This document shows positions 18,608 to 28,399 of a DNA stretch of 64,000 nt, piece after piece. The notes under the pieces were generated by a model. It made no database searches, had not been told where the DNA came from, and saw only the letters and a list, made by a program, of their open reading frames with translations. The stretch is taken from positions 124,001 to 188,000 of the forward strand of contig CP091733.1 of assembly GCA_022009975.1 (NCBI GenBank). The letters are read 5' to 3'. The translations under genes were made by a program, and so were the position numbers. The DNA comes from Phocaeicola vulgatus. Lineage in GTDB: Bacteria; Bacteroidota; Bacteroidia; Bacteroidales; Tannerellaceae. Each line of letters opens with the position of its first letter. The stretch's first letter is position 1.

Positions 18608-19618
18608 ATGCGGAATAGTAGTTGGTTGGTAATACTGTTTGTCTTTCTTTGCGCACCGTTGGCAAGAGGGCAATATGTACGGGATATATTGGGCAGCGGG
18701 TATGAAAAATACACAATCGAGATGCCTGAGGACGAAGAAGGAGATGTTGTTTGTACATTGGTGCGGAAGCAGCATCCAGAACAGCCCAAACAGGCGGTGC
18801 TTTATGTCCATGGTTACAACGACTACTTTTTCCAGTCCCAGTTGGGAGATAGCCTCCTTTCCCAAGGATATAATTTCTATGCGGTAGACTTGAGGCGATA
18901 TGGCCGTTCGCTTTTGCAACACCAAGATGCTTTTTATTGCTATTCGTTGGATGAATATTTTGCCGACATAGACACTTCTCTTGCCATCATAAGAAAAGAG
19001 GGCAATGAAAGGATTATCTTAATGGGACATTCTACCGGAGGTTTGATTACTTCTTATTATCTAAAACACCATCCGAATGCTCCGGTATCCGGATTAATAT
19101 TGAATAGTCCGTTTTTGGATTGGAACTTTGGTTGGTGGATGGAAGCTGTTGCTTTCCCTGTCGTTTCCTTCCTTGCTAAATTTTTCCCGCAATGGGTGGT
19201 TCAAGGTGATGGGACAACCCTTTCCATGTACGCATGCAGTTTGTTATCTGACTATTATGGGGAATGGACTTTCAATACAAAATGGAAGATGTCGTATGGG
19301 CATCGGAAAAAAGCAGGATGGATTCATGCCATTCAGACGGCACAACAAGACATTCAACGGAAATGCGATATCCAATGTCCTATTTTGCTTCTCTCGTCCG
19401 ATTGTTCTTTACCAGAAACTTCTACTTGGAGTGATGAATATTTGAAAGCAGATATTGTTTTGTCGGTTGACGATATCCAACAGTATGGGGCAAAATTGGG
19501 CAAAGATGTTTCTGCCCACCAAATAAAGGGAGGAATTCATGACTTGATTCTTTCGCCTCGACCAGCGAGAGACGAAACCTATCAACTCATTTTTGAGTGG
19601 TTGAAGAGAATTAAATGA
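18608..19618 (+). CDS. Secreted alpha/beta hydrolase (serine lipase/esterase-like)
   Basis: 336 residues. A signal peptide ends near APLARGQ. Alpha/beta hydrolase elements: VLYVHGYNDYF (oxyanion region, about 65-75), YAVDLRRYGRS, the nucleophile elbow GHSTGG with Ser142, LILNSPFLDWNFGW after the cap, an acid region CPILLLSSDCSLPE, and a C-terminal His in GGIHDLILSPRP. The motif set resembles monoacylglycerol lipase / serine aminopeptidase S33 hydrolases. Export suggests action on dietary or host esters or on acylated glycans. It is 28 bases upstream of the Wzi-like gene. Confidence 0.85.
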   Translation: MRNSSWLVILFVFLCAPLARGQYVRDILGSGYEKYTIEMPEDEEGDVVCTLVRKQHPEQPKQAVLYVHGYNDYFFQSQLGDSLLSQGYNFYAVDLRRYGRSLLQHQDAFYCYSLDEYFADIDTSLAIIRKEGNERIILMGHSTGGLITSYYLKHHPNAPVSGLILNSPFLDWNFGWWMEAVAFPVVSFLAKFFPQWVVQGDGTTLSMYACSLLSDYYGEWTFNTKWKMSYGHRKKAGWIHAIQTAQQDIQRKCDIQCPILLLSSDCSLPETSTWSDEYLKADIVLSVDDIQQYGAKLGKDVSAHQIKGGIHDLILSPRPARDETYQLIFEWLKRIK

Positions 19619-19646
19619 TTACTTTTGTCCCACGTTTTATTCGGAA

Positions 19647-21134
19647 ATGAAAATGAAGAGATTCTTACATAAATATTTGTGGCTCGGCATGAGCTTGGGA
19701 GTCACGATGGCTGCAAATGCACAAGACAACCTTGACGCTACAACTTACAGGGCAGAAGTGGCTGGAAGTGTGGCAACAGGAGATTACACTCCTTTTTGGA
19801 TGACAAGTAATCGGTATGGAATCGTGCCGCTCGATGCCAATAATGGCTATTTAAAGGCTGGAGTATTCCATCAGCAACACTTGGGGAAACATTTCCGGTG
19901 GAGCGCAGGAATGGACTATGTTGTCGCAGTTCCTCGATATAAGAATGTATATGTCCAGCAACTCTATGGCGAGTTAGGTTATCGCTGCTTGGAACTAAGT
20001 GTGGGCAGTAAAGAGAGATATGATTCCATTTTGGATCCGGAACTGAGCACCGGTGACATTATCTATTCCAACAACTCCCGTCCTTTGCCGGAAATAAGGT
20101 TGAGCGTCCCTCGGTTTACTGTGGTTCCTTTGACAAAAGGTTGGCTGCAATTCAAAGGACACTTTAGTGTGGCTAAGTCATTTGATACAGGATATTTGGA
20201 AGAGTGGCACGCAGATAAATACTATTGGGTGAAGGATGTGTTGTGGCATTACAAAAAATTCACTTTGCAGTTGAAGGACACTCGCGGAACATTCCCTTTC
20301 TCTGCTTCTGTAGGAGTACAGCATTTGGCGTTATGGGGAGGCACATCTACCAATCCTAAGTTGGGCGAACAGCCTCGTTCCTTCAAAGATTTTCTTAGAA
20401 TTATCACTGGCAGCAAAGGAGGCGAAGGGGCTTCCGTTTCCGACCAAATCAATGTGCTGGGCAGCCATACTATTGGCTATGACTTTTGTCTGGCATATTC
20501 CGGTTCGGATTGGAATGCAAAAGGTTATTACCAGCATATCTGTTCGGACAAGTCCGGAACGGAATTTAGGAATGGAGCAGACGGATTATGGGGAATGGAA
20601 TTTGCTTTCCCAAAATTCAAATGGATTGAAAAGGTTGTCGTGGAATATATGTGTACTCGAAACCAAAGCGGACCGTTCCACTTGATAGATTTCGACCATA
20701 AAGCTCATCCGGGCCGTGGCGGAGGAGGTGACAATTACTATAACAATGGTGAATATACGACTGGTAATTCCTATTTCGGTAAAGCAGTGGGTTCTCCTCT
20801 GATTCTCTCGCCTGAGTATAATACAAACCATTCCACAGGATTCAGGGACAACCGCATCCAAGATTTCCATTTTGCCTTAAAAGGTGCATTGTCTCCGCGT
20901 GTGGATTATAAACTTCGTTTGACCGTGATGAATGGCTGGGGAACGCATGCCGCTCCGTTCTTGAAAAAGAAAGAGGGCGTTTCCATGGCTGCCGATGTCC
21001 ATTATAATCATCCGAAATTGCCGGGTTGGGAATTTGGAGGAACCTTCGGAGCAGACACGGGAGATATGATGGGAAGTAAAACCGCAGGCTTCGGGTTAAG
21101 CGTTAGCAAACGGGGAATATTGAAACGATGGTAA
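19647..21134 (+). CDS. Capsule-assembly Wzi-family outer-membrane protein
   Basis: 495 residues with a signal peptide ending ANAQDN. The mature part shows repeated amphipathic beta-strands and the family's opening TPFWMTSNRYGIVPLDANNG, typical of Bacteroidetes Wzi-like barrels; also LTKGWLQFKGHFSVAKSF, YWVKDVLWHYKKFTLQLK and LGSHTIGYDFCLAYSGSDW. Wzi is an outer-membrane lectin-like barrel that helps attach capsular polysaccharide. There is no capsule synthesis cluster in the window, so this copy is an orphan. A start two codons later (19653) is equally possible. Intact. Confidence 0.85.
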   Translation: MKMKRFLHKYLWLGMSLGVTMAANAQDNLDATTYRAEVAGSVATGDYTPFWMTSNRYGIVPLDANNGYLKAGVFHQQHLGKHFRWSAGMDYVVAVPRYKNVYVQQLYGELGYRCLELSVGSKERYDSILDPELSTGDIIYSNNSRPLPEIRLSVPRFTVVPLTKGWLQFKGHFSVAKSFDTGYLEEWHADKYYWVKDVLWHYKKFTLQLKDTRGTFPFSASVGVQHLALWGGTSTNPKLGEQPRSFKDFLRIITGSKGGEGASVSDQINVLGSHTIGYDFCLAYSGSDWNAKGYYQHICSDKSGTEFRNGADGLWGMEFAFPKFKWIEKVVVEYMCTRNQSGPFHLIDFDHKAHPGRGGGGDNYYNNGEYTTGNSYFGKAVGSPLILSPEYNTNHSTGFRDNRIQDFHFALKGALSPRVDYKLRLTVMNGWGTHAAPFLKKKEGVSMAADVHYNHPKLPGWEFGGTFGADTGDMMGSKTAGFGLSVSKRGILKRW

Positions 21135-21274
21135 ATGTCTTAGGACTTTTGAACAGTCCTCTGTTATTAAATAACGGTTTTGATAATCAATATGATATAA
21201 GATGCTTCCGACAATCAGGGAAGAAAAAAGTAAAATTATTCGGCTGGAATAGTTGGAAATTTGGAAAATATATC

Positions 21275-21282
21275 TACCTTTG
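21275..21282 (+). promoter_or_regulatory. -7 element for the SRP RNA / tRNA-Thr unit
   Basis: TACCTTTG fits TAnnTTTG and ends six bases before the predicted SRP RNA 5' end. TTGG at 21253-21256 could be a weak -33 element at an 18-base gap. Confidence 0.6.
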
Positions 21283-21287
21283 CAGTC

Positions 21288-21384
21288 GGGTAAGTCCTAC
21301 ACGGCATGCTCCCTCGGAATCCCCCAGGGCTTGACCGCAGCAAGGGTACTTGGTTGTAGCGGCGCGATGTAGTAAGCTTGCCCA
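21288..21384 (+). ncRNA. ffs: Signal recognition particle RNA (small bacterial SRP RNA)
   Basis: About 97 bases. The ends close a long helix: GGGTAAG (21288-21294) pairs with CTTGCCC (21377-21383), and TACA (21298-21301) with TGTA (21368-21371). The middle carries the SRP domain IV-like hairpin with ...CAGGGCTTGACCGCAGCAAGG, whose internal GCAGCAAGG loop is the Ffh-binding signature. It targets membrane and exported proteins through Ffh. It lies just after a -7 element and four bases before tRNA-Thr. Confidence 0.8.
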
Positions 21385-21387
21385 CTT

Positions 21388-21461
21388 GCCTCTTTAGCTC
21401 AGTTGGCCAGAGCACGTGATTTGTAATCTCGGGGTCGTTGGTTCGAATCCGACAAGAGGCT
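21388..21461 (+). tRNA. tRNA-Thr (anticodon TGT)
   Basis: 74 bases. Acceptor GCCTCTT (21388) pairs with AAGAGGC (21454-21460), discriminator T. D-arm GCTC/GAGC, anticodon loop TTTGTAA with TGT, T-arm GTTGG/CCGAC. One T-T mismatch sits in the middle of the anticodon stem (CGTGA/TCTCG). CCA is not encoded. Confidence 0.93.
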
Positions 21462-21470
21462 CAAGAGAAG

Positions 21471-21512
21471 GGAAAGCGAGAAAGGTAATACTTTTCTCGC
21501 TTTCTTTATTTA
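21471..21512 (+). terminator. Terminator after SRP RNA / tRNA-Thr
   Basis: GAAAGCGAGAAA (from 21472) pairs with TTTCTCGCTTTC (ending 21504) followed by TTTATTTAT. It begins 10 bases after the tRNA. Confidence 0.85.
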
Positions 21513-21538
21513 TAGCTTAATAATTAAGTCGAAGAGAT

Positions 21539-22159
21539 ATGAAAGTAATATTGGTAAATGGAAGTCCGCATCATAATGGATGTACTTTCACAGCATTGAG
21601 TGAAATCGAGAAAGAATTGAATACCCAAGGTATAGAAACAGAAATGTTTTGGATTGGTATTCGTCCGATATCTGGCTGCATGGGATGTAACCAATGTTTG
21701 GAAACCGGACTGTGTTGCATGGAAGACAGTGTGAACCTCTTCTTGGCTAAAGCTGTCCGTGCTGATGGATTCGTCTTTGGTTCTCCAGTCCATTTTGCCT
21801 CTGCTTCCGGAGCATTGACCTCCTTTATGGATCGTGCATTCTACGGAAAGGCTTCTCTGTTTGCCAACAAGCCGGCAGCGGCGATAGCTTCTTGTCGTCG
21901 AGCTGGTTCAACTTCTACTTTCGACCAACTGAATAAATATTTCACGATAAGCAATATGCCAGTTGTTTCATCCAACTATTGGAACGGTGTTCATGGAACT
22001 TCTCCGGAGGAGGTGATGAAAGATATCGAAGGTCTCCAAACCATGCGAATCTTAGGACGCAACATGGCGTGGTTGTTGAAGTGCATCGAAGCAGGAAAGC
22101 GTGCGGGCATTACTCCACCGCCAATTGAAGCGCGTAAGAACACCAACTTTATCCGATAA
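21539..22159 (+). CDS. Flavodoxin-fold NAD(P)H-dependent oxidoreductase
   Basis: 206 residues of the NADPH-dependent FMN reductase / WrbA-like family. The FMN phosphate loop is VNGSPHHNGCTFTAL (7-21). A cysteine-rich stretch GCMGCNQCLETGLCCMED (about 46-63) is typical of the iron-sulfur-flavoprotein-like subgroup. GFVFGSPVHFASASGALTSF forms the second FMN-binding region. It likely transfers electrons to small quinone or nitro substrates in the cytoplasm; the physiological partner is unknown. Intact, monocistronic-looking, and 57 bases before the ABC-F gene. Confidence 0.88.
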   Translation: MKVILVNGSPHHNGCTFTALSEIEKELNTQGIETEMFWIGIRPISGCMGCNQCLETGLCCMEDSVNLFLAKAVRADGFVFGSPVHFASASGALTSFMDRAFYGKASLFANKPAAAIASCRRAGSTSTFDQLNKYFTISNMPVVSSNYWNGVHGTSPEEVMKDIEGLQTMRILGRNMAWLLKCIEAGKRAGITPPPIEARKNTNFIR

Positions 22160-22216
22160 GGAGCTTGGGTGTCTGTAAACTTTATTCTATCTTCGCAATC
22201 TAAATACGATATTCAA

Positions 22217-24099
22217 ATGGTAAGTTTTCTTCAGGTAAACAATTTGACAAAGAGTTTTGGTGACCATATTCTGTTTGAGGATATCACTTTCGGTGTCGCT
22301 CAAGGACAGAAAATAGGCTTGATAGCCAAGAACGGTACCGGAAAGACGACATTGTTGAACATCATAGCCGGAAAGGAGGACTATGATTCCGGTTCTGTTG
22401 TCTTTCGCAATGACTTGCGTGTTGGTTATTTGGAGCAGGCACCCCAATATCCTGCCGGCTTGACCGTTTTGCAGGCATGTTTCTATTCCCAAAACGAGAC
22501 AGTGAAGCTGTTGGCCGAATATGAGCAAGCTTTGATGGATGAAGACTCCACGAAAGTCAATGAATTGTTGGAGCGGATGGACAGCTTGAAGGCTTGGGAC
22601 TATGAGCAGCGTGCCAAACAAATCTTGGGAGAACTGAAGATTCATAACTACGACCAAAAGGTGGAGAGCCTTTCGGGTGGGCAATTGAAGCGTGTCGCTT
22701 TGGCAAATGTTTTGATTACTGAACCTGAATTGATTATTTTGGATGAGCCGACCAACCATTTGGATTTGGAGATGACGGAATGGCTGGAGGATTATTTGAG
22801 CCGTTCGACTATCAGCATTTTGATGGTGACGCACGACCGTTACTTCTTGGATCGTGTTTGTAGTGAAATATTGGAGATAGACCGCCAGCAAATATTTCAA
22901 TATAAAGGGAATTATGCTTACTATTTGGAGAAACGCCAAGAGCGAGTGGAGGCGCAGAATGCAGAAGTGGAACGTGCCCGTAATTTGCTCCGTACCGAGT
23001 TGGATTGGATGCGCCGGCAGCCTCAAGCCCGCGGGACAAAGCCAAATACCGCATTGATGCTTTTTATGACTTGGAGAAAAAGGCAAAACAGCAGCGAGAA
23101 GCGGGACAAGTCAATTTGGATGTGAAAGCTTCTTATATAGGTTCTAAAATATTCGAGGCAGTTGATGTTTGTAAGCGGTTCGACGACCTTAAGATAACGG
23201 AGCATTTCAATTATGTGTTTGCCCGTTATGAAAAGATGGGCGTCGTCGGGAATAATGGAACGGGTAAATCCACTTTCATCAAAATGTTGATGGGAGAGGT
23301 GAAACCGGACAGTGGTCATTTTGATGTGGGTGAAACGGTGCGCTTCGGCTATTATAGCCAAGACGGATTGCAGTTTGACGAACAGATGAAGGTGATAGAT
23401 GTGGTTCAGCGAATCGCCGAATACATAGATTTGGGAGATGGACGGAAATTAGGTGTTTCTCAATTCCTGAGTTATTTCCTCTTTACCCCTGATAAACAAC
23501 ATAATTATGTCTATAAATTGAGTGGTGGCGAGAAGCGTCGTCTTTACCTTTGTACGGTATTGATGCGCAATCCGAACTTTTTGGTACTTGACGAGCCAAC
23601 CAATGATTTGGATATTATGACCCTCAATGTGTTGGAAGAATACTTGCGAGGTTTCAAAGGTTGTGTTATTGTTGTTTCGCACGACCGTTATTTTATGGAT
23701 AAAGTGGTGGATCACCTTTTGGTATTCAAAGGAAATGCCGATATAAAAGACTTTCCGGGCAATTATTCCCAATATCGTGAATGGAAAGAAGAGCAAGATG
23801 CTATCCGCAAACAAGAAGAAGCTGCTGCTTTGAAAAAACAGGAAACGTCAATTGAAAAACCCCGCAAAGAAGAAAATGCTGCCAAACGCCGCCTGACTTT
23901 TAAAGAACGCAAGGAGTTTGAAGAATTGGATGCGGAAATTCCCCGTTTAGAGGCTGAAAAGAAAGAATTGGAGGAGTCCATGAGCAGTGGAACGCTCAGT
24001 CCGGATGAGTTGATTCGCCAATCGGAAAGGATCAGCCAGCTCATTGACGAATTAGACGAGAAAGGCATGCGTTGGCTGGAATTGAGTGAATTTGCTTAA
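22217..24099 (+). CDS. ABC-F family ATPase (split by one frameshift)
   Basis: Soluble protein with two ABC domains and no membrane segments, of the type that acts on ribosomes. Start chosen at 22217 (MVSFLQVNNLTKSFGDH), where the first ABC domain begins. First domain: Walker A AKNGTGKTTLL, signature LSGGQLKRVALA, Walker B LIILDEPTNHLDL. Second domain: Walker A GNNGTGKSTFI, signature LSGGEKRRLYL, Walker B FLVLDEPTNDLDI. The C-terminal 100 residues are a charged coiled coil (Uup-like). Adding one A at 23038-23040 joins the halves in the inter-domain linker (RGTKAKYRIDAFYDLEKKAK); about 627 residues. Housekeeping translation factor or resistance protein cannot be decided here. Confidence 0.92.
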
Positions 24100-24384
24100 G
24101 CCGTTTTGCTGTCTGCTTTATGCCTTGTATTGCTTTCAATATGATTGATAATCTATGAATATTATTTCCTAATGACAACCTTTTGAGCAATATATTAATC
24201 ACAAAGTATTGATATAAGTCAAAACAATGATACTTTTTACACTTTTTAATGCTATTCAAAAACTATGTTGTAAAACATGTATTACATTTGCTGCCGAAAA
24301 GAAACAGGCAACGTGTTTGCCAGTATCGATGTTTGGGTTATAATTATTAGGTTGTTTTAAGGTATTTAAAAAGGTTATTTAATT
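24100..24384. other. Intergenic region with a candidate promoter
   Basis: 285 bases without a gene. TACATTTG at 24283-24290 fits the -7 consensus about 95 bases before the gene at 24385; no good -33 box is present. No RNA or repeat recognised. Confidence 0.4.
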
Positions 24385-24768
24385 ATGAAACGTTTAGGTT
24401 TATTAGTTGCCGCTATCTTAATGAGTGCGACAGCATCTTTTGCAGGAAACAAAGAAAAAGCTCCGTTTGCAGCAACAACTTATCAGTTGTGCAGCTATTT
24501 AGACTTGACAGCAGAGCAAGCTCGTGAAGTTGAGGACATCAATGAGTATTTCAAGGAAATGCAGGAGTCAAGCCTTCGCGCTACTAAGAAAGAGGTCAAA
24601 GAAGAGAGAATGCAAAAAGCGATTTACGGAAACTTGAAATTGATGAAACGAGTATTGGATGCAACCCAGTATCGTAAATATGTTGCATTGATTAATGTTA
24701 CCAACAATAACAATCGTATGATGAACTTGGAATCACTTCCAGATTTGTTCTTGGCTGAAAACAAGTAA
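24385..24768 (+). CDS. Small exported protein of unknown function
   Basis: 127 residues. Signal peptide MKRLGLLVAAILMSATASFA. The mature part is mostly helical and charged: LDLTAEQAREVEDINEYFKE, SLRATKKEVKEERMQKAIYG, LKLMKRVLDATQYRKYVALI. The LTxEQ motif plus a second DATQYRKY segment recalls small periplasmic Spy/CpxP-like proteins (LTxxQ repeats), but I would not name it so without a profile search. Own terminator downstream. Confidence 0.75.
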   Translation: MKRLGLLVAAILMSATASFAGNKEKAPFAATTYQLCSYLDLTAEQAREVEDINEYFKEMQESSLRATKKEVKEERMQKAIYGNLKLMKRVLDATQYRKYVALINVTNNNNRMMNLESLPDLFLAENK

Positions 24769-24795
24769 TCAATTAATCCTCTATACACAGATAAA

Positions 24796-24835
24796 GGCGG
24801 CGTGTCAAAAGATTGTTGGCACACCGCTTTTTTAT
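24796..24835 (+). terminator. Intrinsic terminator
   Basis: GCGG(C)GTGT pairs with ACACCGC with a one-base bulge, followed by a run of seven T. It resembles the other GGGGCTG-type hairpins but is clearly diverged. Confidence 0.8.
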
Positions 24836-24898
24836 TTATACGATTCGTCGGCAGGACGGAAAAGTGTTGATCAAGGATAAATACAATATTCCTTGGAA

Positions 24899-25855
24899 TC
24901 ATTTGAAGATATATGGCAACCGTTTATCAAAGAAACGGGTTACCTCTTCGAATAAATTATGCACCTCTTTCTTGAAAGAAATGATTTCCGGAGTGAAAAC
25001 CCGAAGCGAATGGGGGATTATCTTGATGTCGATTTGTTTGTCAGCCATGATGGGCTCTCCATCCAAGTGCATGACTCCCAGGATTTTGACGGATGATAGA
25101 AAGTGATTCTGCTTTTAATGTGTGGATTTTACTGTTTTTGTCAATTGTTTTTGTGAACAATTGGATTGCTAAAGGTGCAATGTCTATGGGTTGGAAAGGA
25201 GAAAGAATGGTAATATCCAATTTCCCATCCTGAATGTTAGCGTGAGGTGCGATAAAGGCGTTGTTGCCATATTGGGAAGCGTTACCGCACGCAACCAAAA
25301 AGCCTTCTCTTGGATGGATTTGCCATCAATGAGCAAATCATATATTTCCGGCTTGTAACTCAAGTACTCTTCGATGGTGTTTTTAATATAGGTGAGCGAG
25401 CCCCTTCTTTTTTCGCTTGCAAACTTTTGGCTGACAGCCGCATCAAATCCCACACCGCAAGTGCAGAAAAAAACACGGTCATTTGCTTTGCAACAGTCAA
25501 TGATTGTTTGATTACCTTTGGCAATAACCTCTAAAGCGCGGCGGACATCCATTGGAATATGAAGTTCGCGTGCCAGTCCATTGCCAGAACCCTTTGGAAT
25601 GATGCCTAAAACAGCATCCGAATGAACCATGGAACGAGCTATTTCATTGACAGTCCCATCGCCGCCCACGGCTATGATACATTTGGCTCCTTGGTTGATA
25701 GCATTTTTCGTAACCGTGCTGGCATGCCCGGCATATTCGGTAAAAGTAAGTTCTAAATCAAACCCTGATTCAGAGCAAAAGTCTTCTATTAGTTTGGGAA
25801 TCTTTCGTTTAGAACCTACGCCCGAAATGGGATTGATGATTGCTTGAACTTTCAT
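24899..25855 (-). CDS. Diacylglycerol/sphingosine-kinase-like lipid kinase (two frameshifts)
   Basis: Member of the DAGK-catalytic family (YegS/BmrU/DgkB). About 319 residues after repair. Motifs: INPISGVGSKRKIPKLIEDF at the N-terminus, the nucleotide loop CIIAVGGDGTVNEIARSMV, GIIPKGSGNGLARELHIP, and FFCTCGVGFDAAVSQKFA. Two indels are needed: one extra T in the coding run opposite 25297-25301 (EKAFLVACGNASQYGNN) and one base fewer opposite 25077-25079 (NPGVMHLDGEPIMADKQIDI); the protein then ends PYIFK at 24899. These enzymes phosphorylate diacylglycerol, sphingoid bases or ceramide. It is divergent from the serine palmitoyltransferase gene 154 bases away, which makes a sphingolipid substrate worth considering (inference). 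Confidence 0.88.
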
Positions 25856-25930
25856 TTTTTATTAATGCTTATCGTGTATACTTCGTTTTAAAACAACAAA
25901 AATAATGCTTTTGGCAAAACTTTTAGCGTA

Positions 25931-25965
25931 TTTGCCGTAAAGAAGTAAAAAAATTATTACTTTTG
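25931..25965 (+). promoter_or_regulatory. Bacteroides-type promoter for serine palmitoyltransferase
   Basis: TTTG at 25931-25934 (-33) and TACTTTTG at 25958-25965 (-7, TAnnTTTG) with a 23-base gap, 45 bases before the ATG at 26010. Confidence 0.65.
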
Positions 25966-26009
25966 CAGTTGGATTATAAGATAGTAAATCAATTCTCTTC
26001 AATTATAAT

Positions 26010-27194
26010 ATGAGACTTTTACAAGAGAAATTAGCAAAATATGATGCTCCGCAGCGAGCTATGGCTGCCGGTATTTATCCTTACTTTAGAGTGATTCAAA
26101 GTGATCAGGATACAGAAGTCATCATAAATGGGAAAAAGGTTTGATGTTTGGTTCAAATGCTTACACGGGTTTGACCAATCATCCGAAGGTGAAAGAAGCT
26201 GCCATCGACGCAATTAAAAAGTATGGGACGGGATGTGCAGGTTCTCGTTTTTTGAATGGTACATTGGATTTACACATCGAGCTGGAAAGACGTCTGGCAG
26301 AATTTGTGGGAAAAGAGGATGCTATTGTGTATTCTACAGGTTTCCAAGTAAACTTGGGCGTAGTCTCTTGTTTGACCGGACGTGAAGATTACATCTTATG
26401 GGATGAATTGGACCATGCTTCAATCATAGAAGGACATCGTTTGTCATTCTCGACAAAATTGAAGTACAAGCACAATGACATGGAATCTTTGGAAACAGCT
26501 GCAGAAGTGCGACCCGTCAAAGATAAAACTGATTGTTATTGATGGCGTCTTCAGTATGGAAGGTGATATCGCTAAATTACCTGAAATCGTTGCTTTGGCT
26601 AAGAAATATAACGCAAGTGTCATGGTGGATGAAGCTCATGGAATTGGTGTATTAGGGGACCATGGCCGTGGAACTTGTAATCATTTCGGCGTAACTGATG
26701 ACGTGGATTTGATTATGGGAACATTTAGTAAATCGTTGGCTTCTATTGGTGGTTTCATCGCATCGGATAAAGATACTATCAATTATTTACGCCATCATTC
26801 ACGTTCTTATATTTTCAGTGCAAGTAACACCCCGGCGGCTACAGCAGCAGCAGGTGCAGCATTGGATATTTTGTTGAGCGAGCCAGAACGTATCGATCAC
26901 TTGTGGAAATTGACCCATTATGCTTTGGATGGTTTCCGCAATATGGGCTGTGAAATCGGTCATACTGAAACACCGATTATCCCGTTGTTCATCCGTGACA
27001 ATGATTTGACATTCCTTATTGTTAAAGAATTGTTTGACGAAGGTATTTTTGTGAACCCGGTTGTTGCTCCAGCAGTCGCTCCGGAAGATACATTGATACG
27101 TTTCTCATTGATGGCTACTCACACGAAGGAACAGTTGGATTATGCTTTGGAAGCCATCCAACGAGTATTCCGCAAACATCAGTTGATACCGTAA
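26010..27194 (+). CDS. spt: Serine palmitoyltransferase-type alpha-oxoamine synthase (two frameshifts)
   Basis: PLP-dependent enzyme joining serine and an acyl-CoA/ACP to give 3-ketosphinganine, the first step of bacterial sphingolipids. Start at 26010 reads MRLLQEKLAKYDAPQRAMAA. Key parts: MFGSNAYTGLTNHPKVKEAA, YGTGCAGSRFLNGTLDLHIE, DELDHASIIEGHRLSFS, DGVFSMEGDIAKLPEIV, DEAHGIGVLGDHGRGT, and the PLP lysine motif GTFSKSLASIGGF. One T is missing at 26140-26142 (GKKVLMFGSN); near 26490-26500 another indel restores SLEKQLQKCDPSKIKL. About 395 residues, normal. The sequence resembles the SPT of Bacteroides more than glycine C-acetyltransferase (Kbl), the main alternative. Confidence 0.85.
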
Positions 27195-27229
27195 TCGGAT
27201 TTTTAAACTTATGGATAAGAAAAAGGATG

Positions 27230-27265
27230 CGTCGTAATGATGTGTCCTTTTTTTATGCTCTTTCC
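27230..27265 (+). terminator. Intrinsic terminator
   Basis: A 14-pair stem including wobble pairs (27230-27243 with 27249-27262), five-base loop GTAAT, with the T-run as part of and after the 3' arm. Begins 36 bases after the SPT stop. Confidence 0.75.
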
Positions 27266-27329
27266 AGCCGTGGAGATTTATTTAGTTCTAATTAATAATT
27301 ATTTAATTACCAAACAGATATCTTGGACT

Positions 27330-27337
27330 TATATTTG
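27330..27337 (+). promoter_or_regulatory. Candidate -7 element for pfkA
   Basis: TATATTTG matches TAnnTTTG exactly, 32 bases before the ATG at 27369. No clear TTTG lies 19-23 bases upstream. Confidence 0.5.
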
Positions 27338-27368
27338 TGGTGCTATAAGTAGTATTTAATTTAAACTA

Positions 27369-28353
27369 ATGGAAAATATGGAAAGAGGTTGTGTTGGAAT
27401 TTTGACTTCCGGAGGAGATGCCTCTGGAATGAATGCGACAATTCGTGCCGTGACACGCAGTGCCATTTGCCACGGATTTAAGGTGAAAGGTATTTATCGC
27501 GGGTATGAAGGGCTGATTAATGATGAAATGAAAGAGATGAGCACGGAAGATGTCAGCAATATCATACAGCGAGGAGGTACAATATTGAAAACCGCCAGGT
27601 CAAAAGAGTTCGAGACTCCGGAAGGGCGGAAAAAAGCGTATGATGTGATACAAAAGGAGGGAATCGATGCCCTCATTGTGATTGGAGGAGATGGGTCGCT
27701 GACAGGAGCTAGAACCTTTGCGGAAGAATATGACATCACTTGTATAGGTCTGCCAGGAACAATAGACAATGATTTGTGTGGCACGGATTTAACGATTGGT
27801 TATGATACGGCATTAAATACAATTGTTGAATGTGTTGATAAAATACGTGATACGGCATCTTCGCATGAACGCATCTTTTTTGTGGAAGTAATGGGACGTG
27901 ATGCCGGATTCTTGGCGCAGAATAGTGCGATTGCTTCCGGGGCAGAAGCAGCCATCATACCAGAAGACCAGACCGATACGGACCAATTGGAGGAGTTTAT
28001 CAGCCGAGGATTCCGTAAAACCAAATAGCAGTATTGTCATCGTGACAGAAAGCCCGAATGGGAAAGGGGCAACTTATTATGCGGAACGAGTAAAACGTGA
28101 ATATCCCCAATATGATGTGCGAGTGACGATATTAGGCCACTTGCAACGAGGTGGCTCTCCCAGTGCGAATGACCGTATTTTAGCCAGCCGTTTAGGATAT
28201 GCTTCTATACAAGCATTATTGGAAGGGCAACGTAATGTGATGATTGGCATTCGTAATGATGAAGTCGTTTATGTGCCATTCACGGAAGCAATAAAGAAAA
28301 ACAAACCGATAGACAAGAGTTTGATATCCGTCTTGAACGAATTATCAATATGA
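27369..28353 (+). CDS. pfkA: ATP-dependent 6-phosphofructokinase (split by one frameshift)
   Basis: Glycolytic enzyme making fructose 1,6-bisphosphate. Motifs: GILTSGGDASGMNATIRAVT (nucleotide loop), VIGGDGSLTGA (GGDGS favours ATP over pyrophosphate), GLPGTIDNDLCGTDLTIGYD with the catalytic Asp, VEVMGRDAGFLA, and ILGHLQRGGSPSANDR in the second frame. Removing one A from 28017-28020 joins the frames as FRKPNSSIVIVTES; about 328 residues, standard length. The start could be 27369 or three codons later (MERGCVG). Single gene with its own promoter-like element. Confidence 0.92.
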
Positions 28354-28369
28354 TATGGGGTAAAATCTG

Positions 28370-28377
28370 TATATTTG
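28370..28377 (+). promoter_or_regulatory. Candidate -7 element
   Basis: TATATTTG, 23 bases before the ATG at 28400, at the usual distance for a Bacteroides promoter with a short leader. No -33 TTTG seen. Confidence 0.5.
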
Positions 28378-28399
28378 TCATCGTAACCTCAAAATAGAA

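Noticed and set aside
22187..23086. 299-residue minus-strand frame inside the ABC-F gene
   Set aside because: Antisense to conserved Walker and signature motifs on the plus strand; no domain of its own.
26010..27194. Interpretation of this gene as glycine C-acetyltransferase (Kbl)
   Set aside because: The N-terminal segment and neighbouring lipid kinase fit Bacteroides serine palmitoyltransferase better, and no threonine dehydrogenase partner is nearby; not fully excluded.
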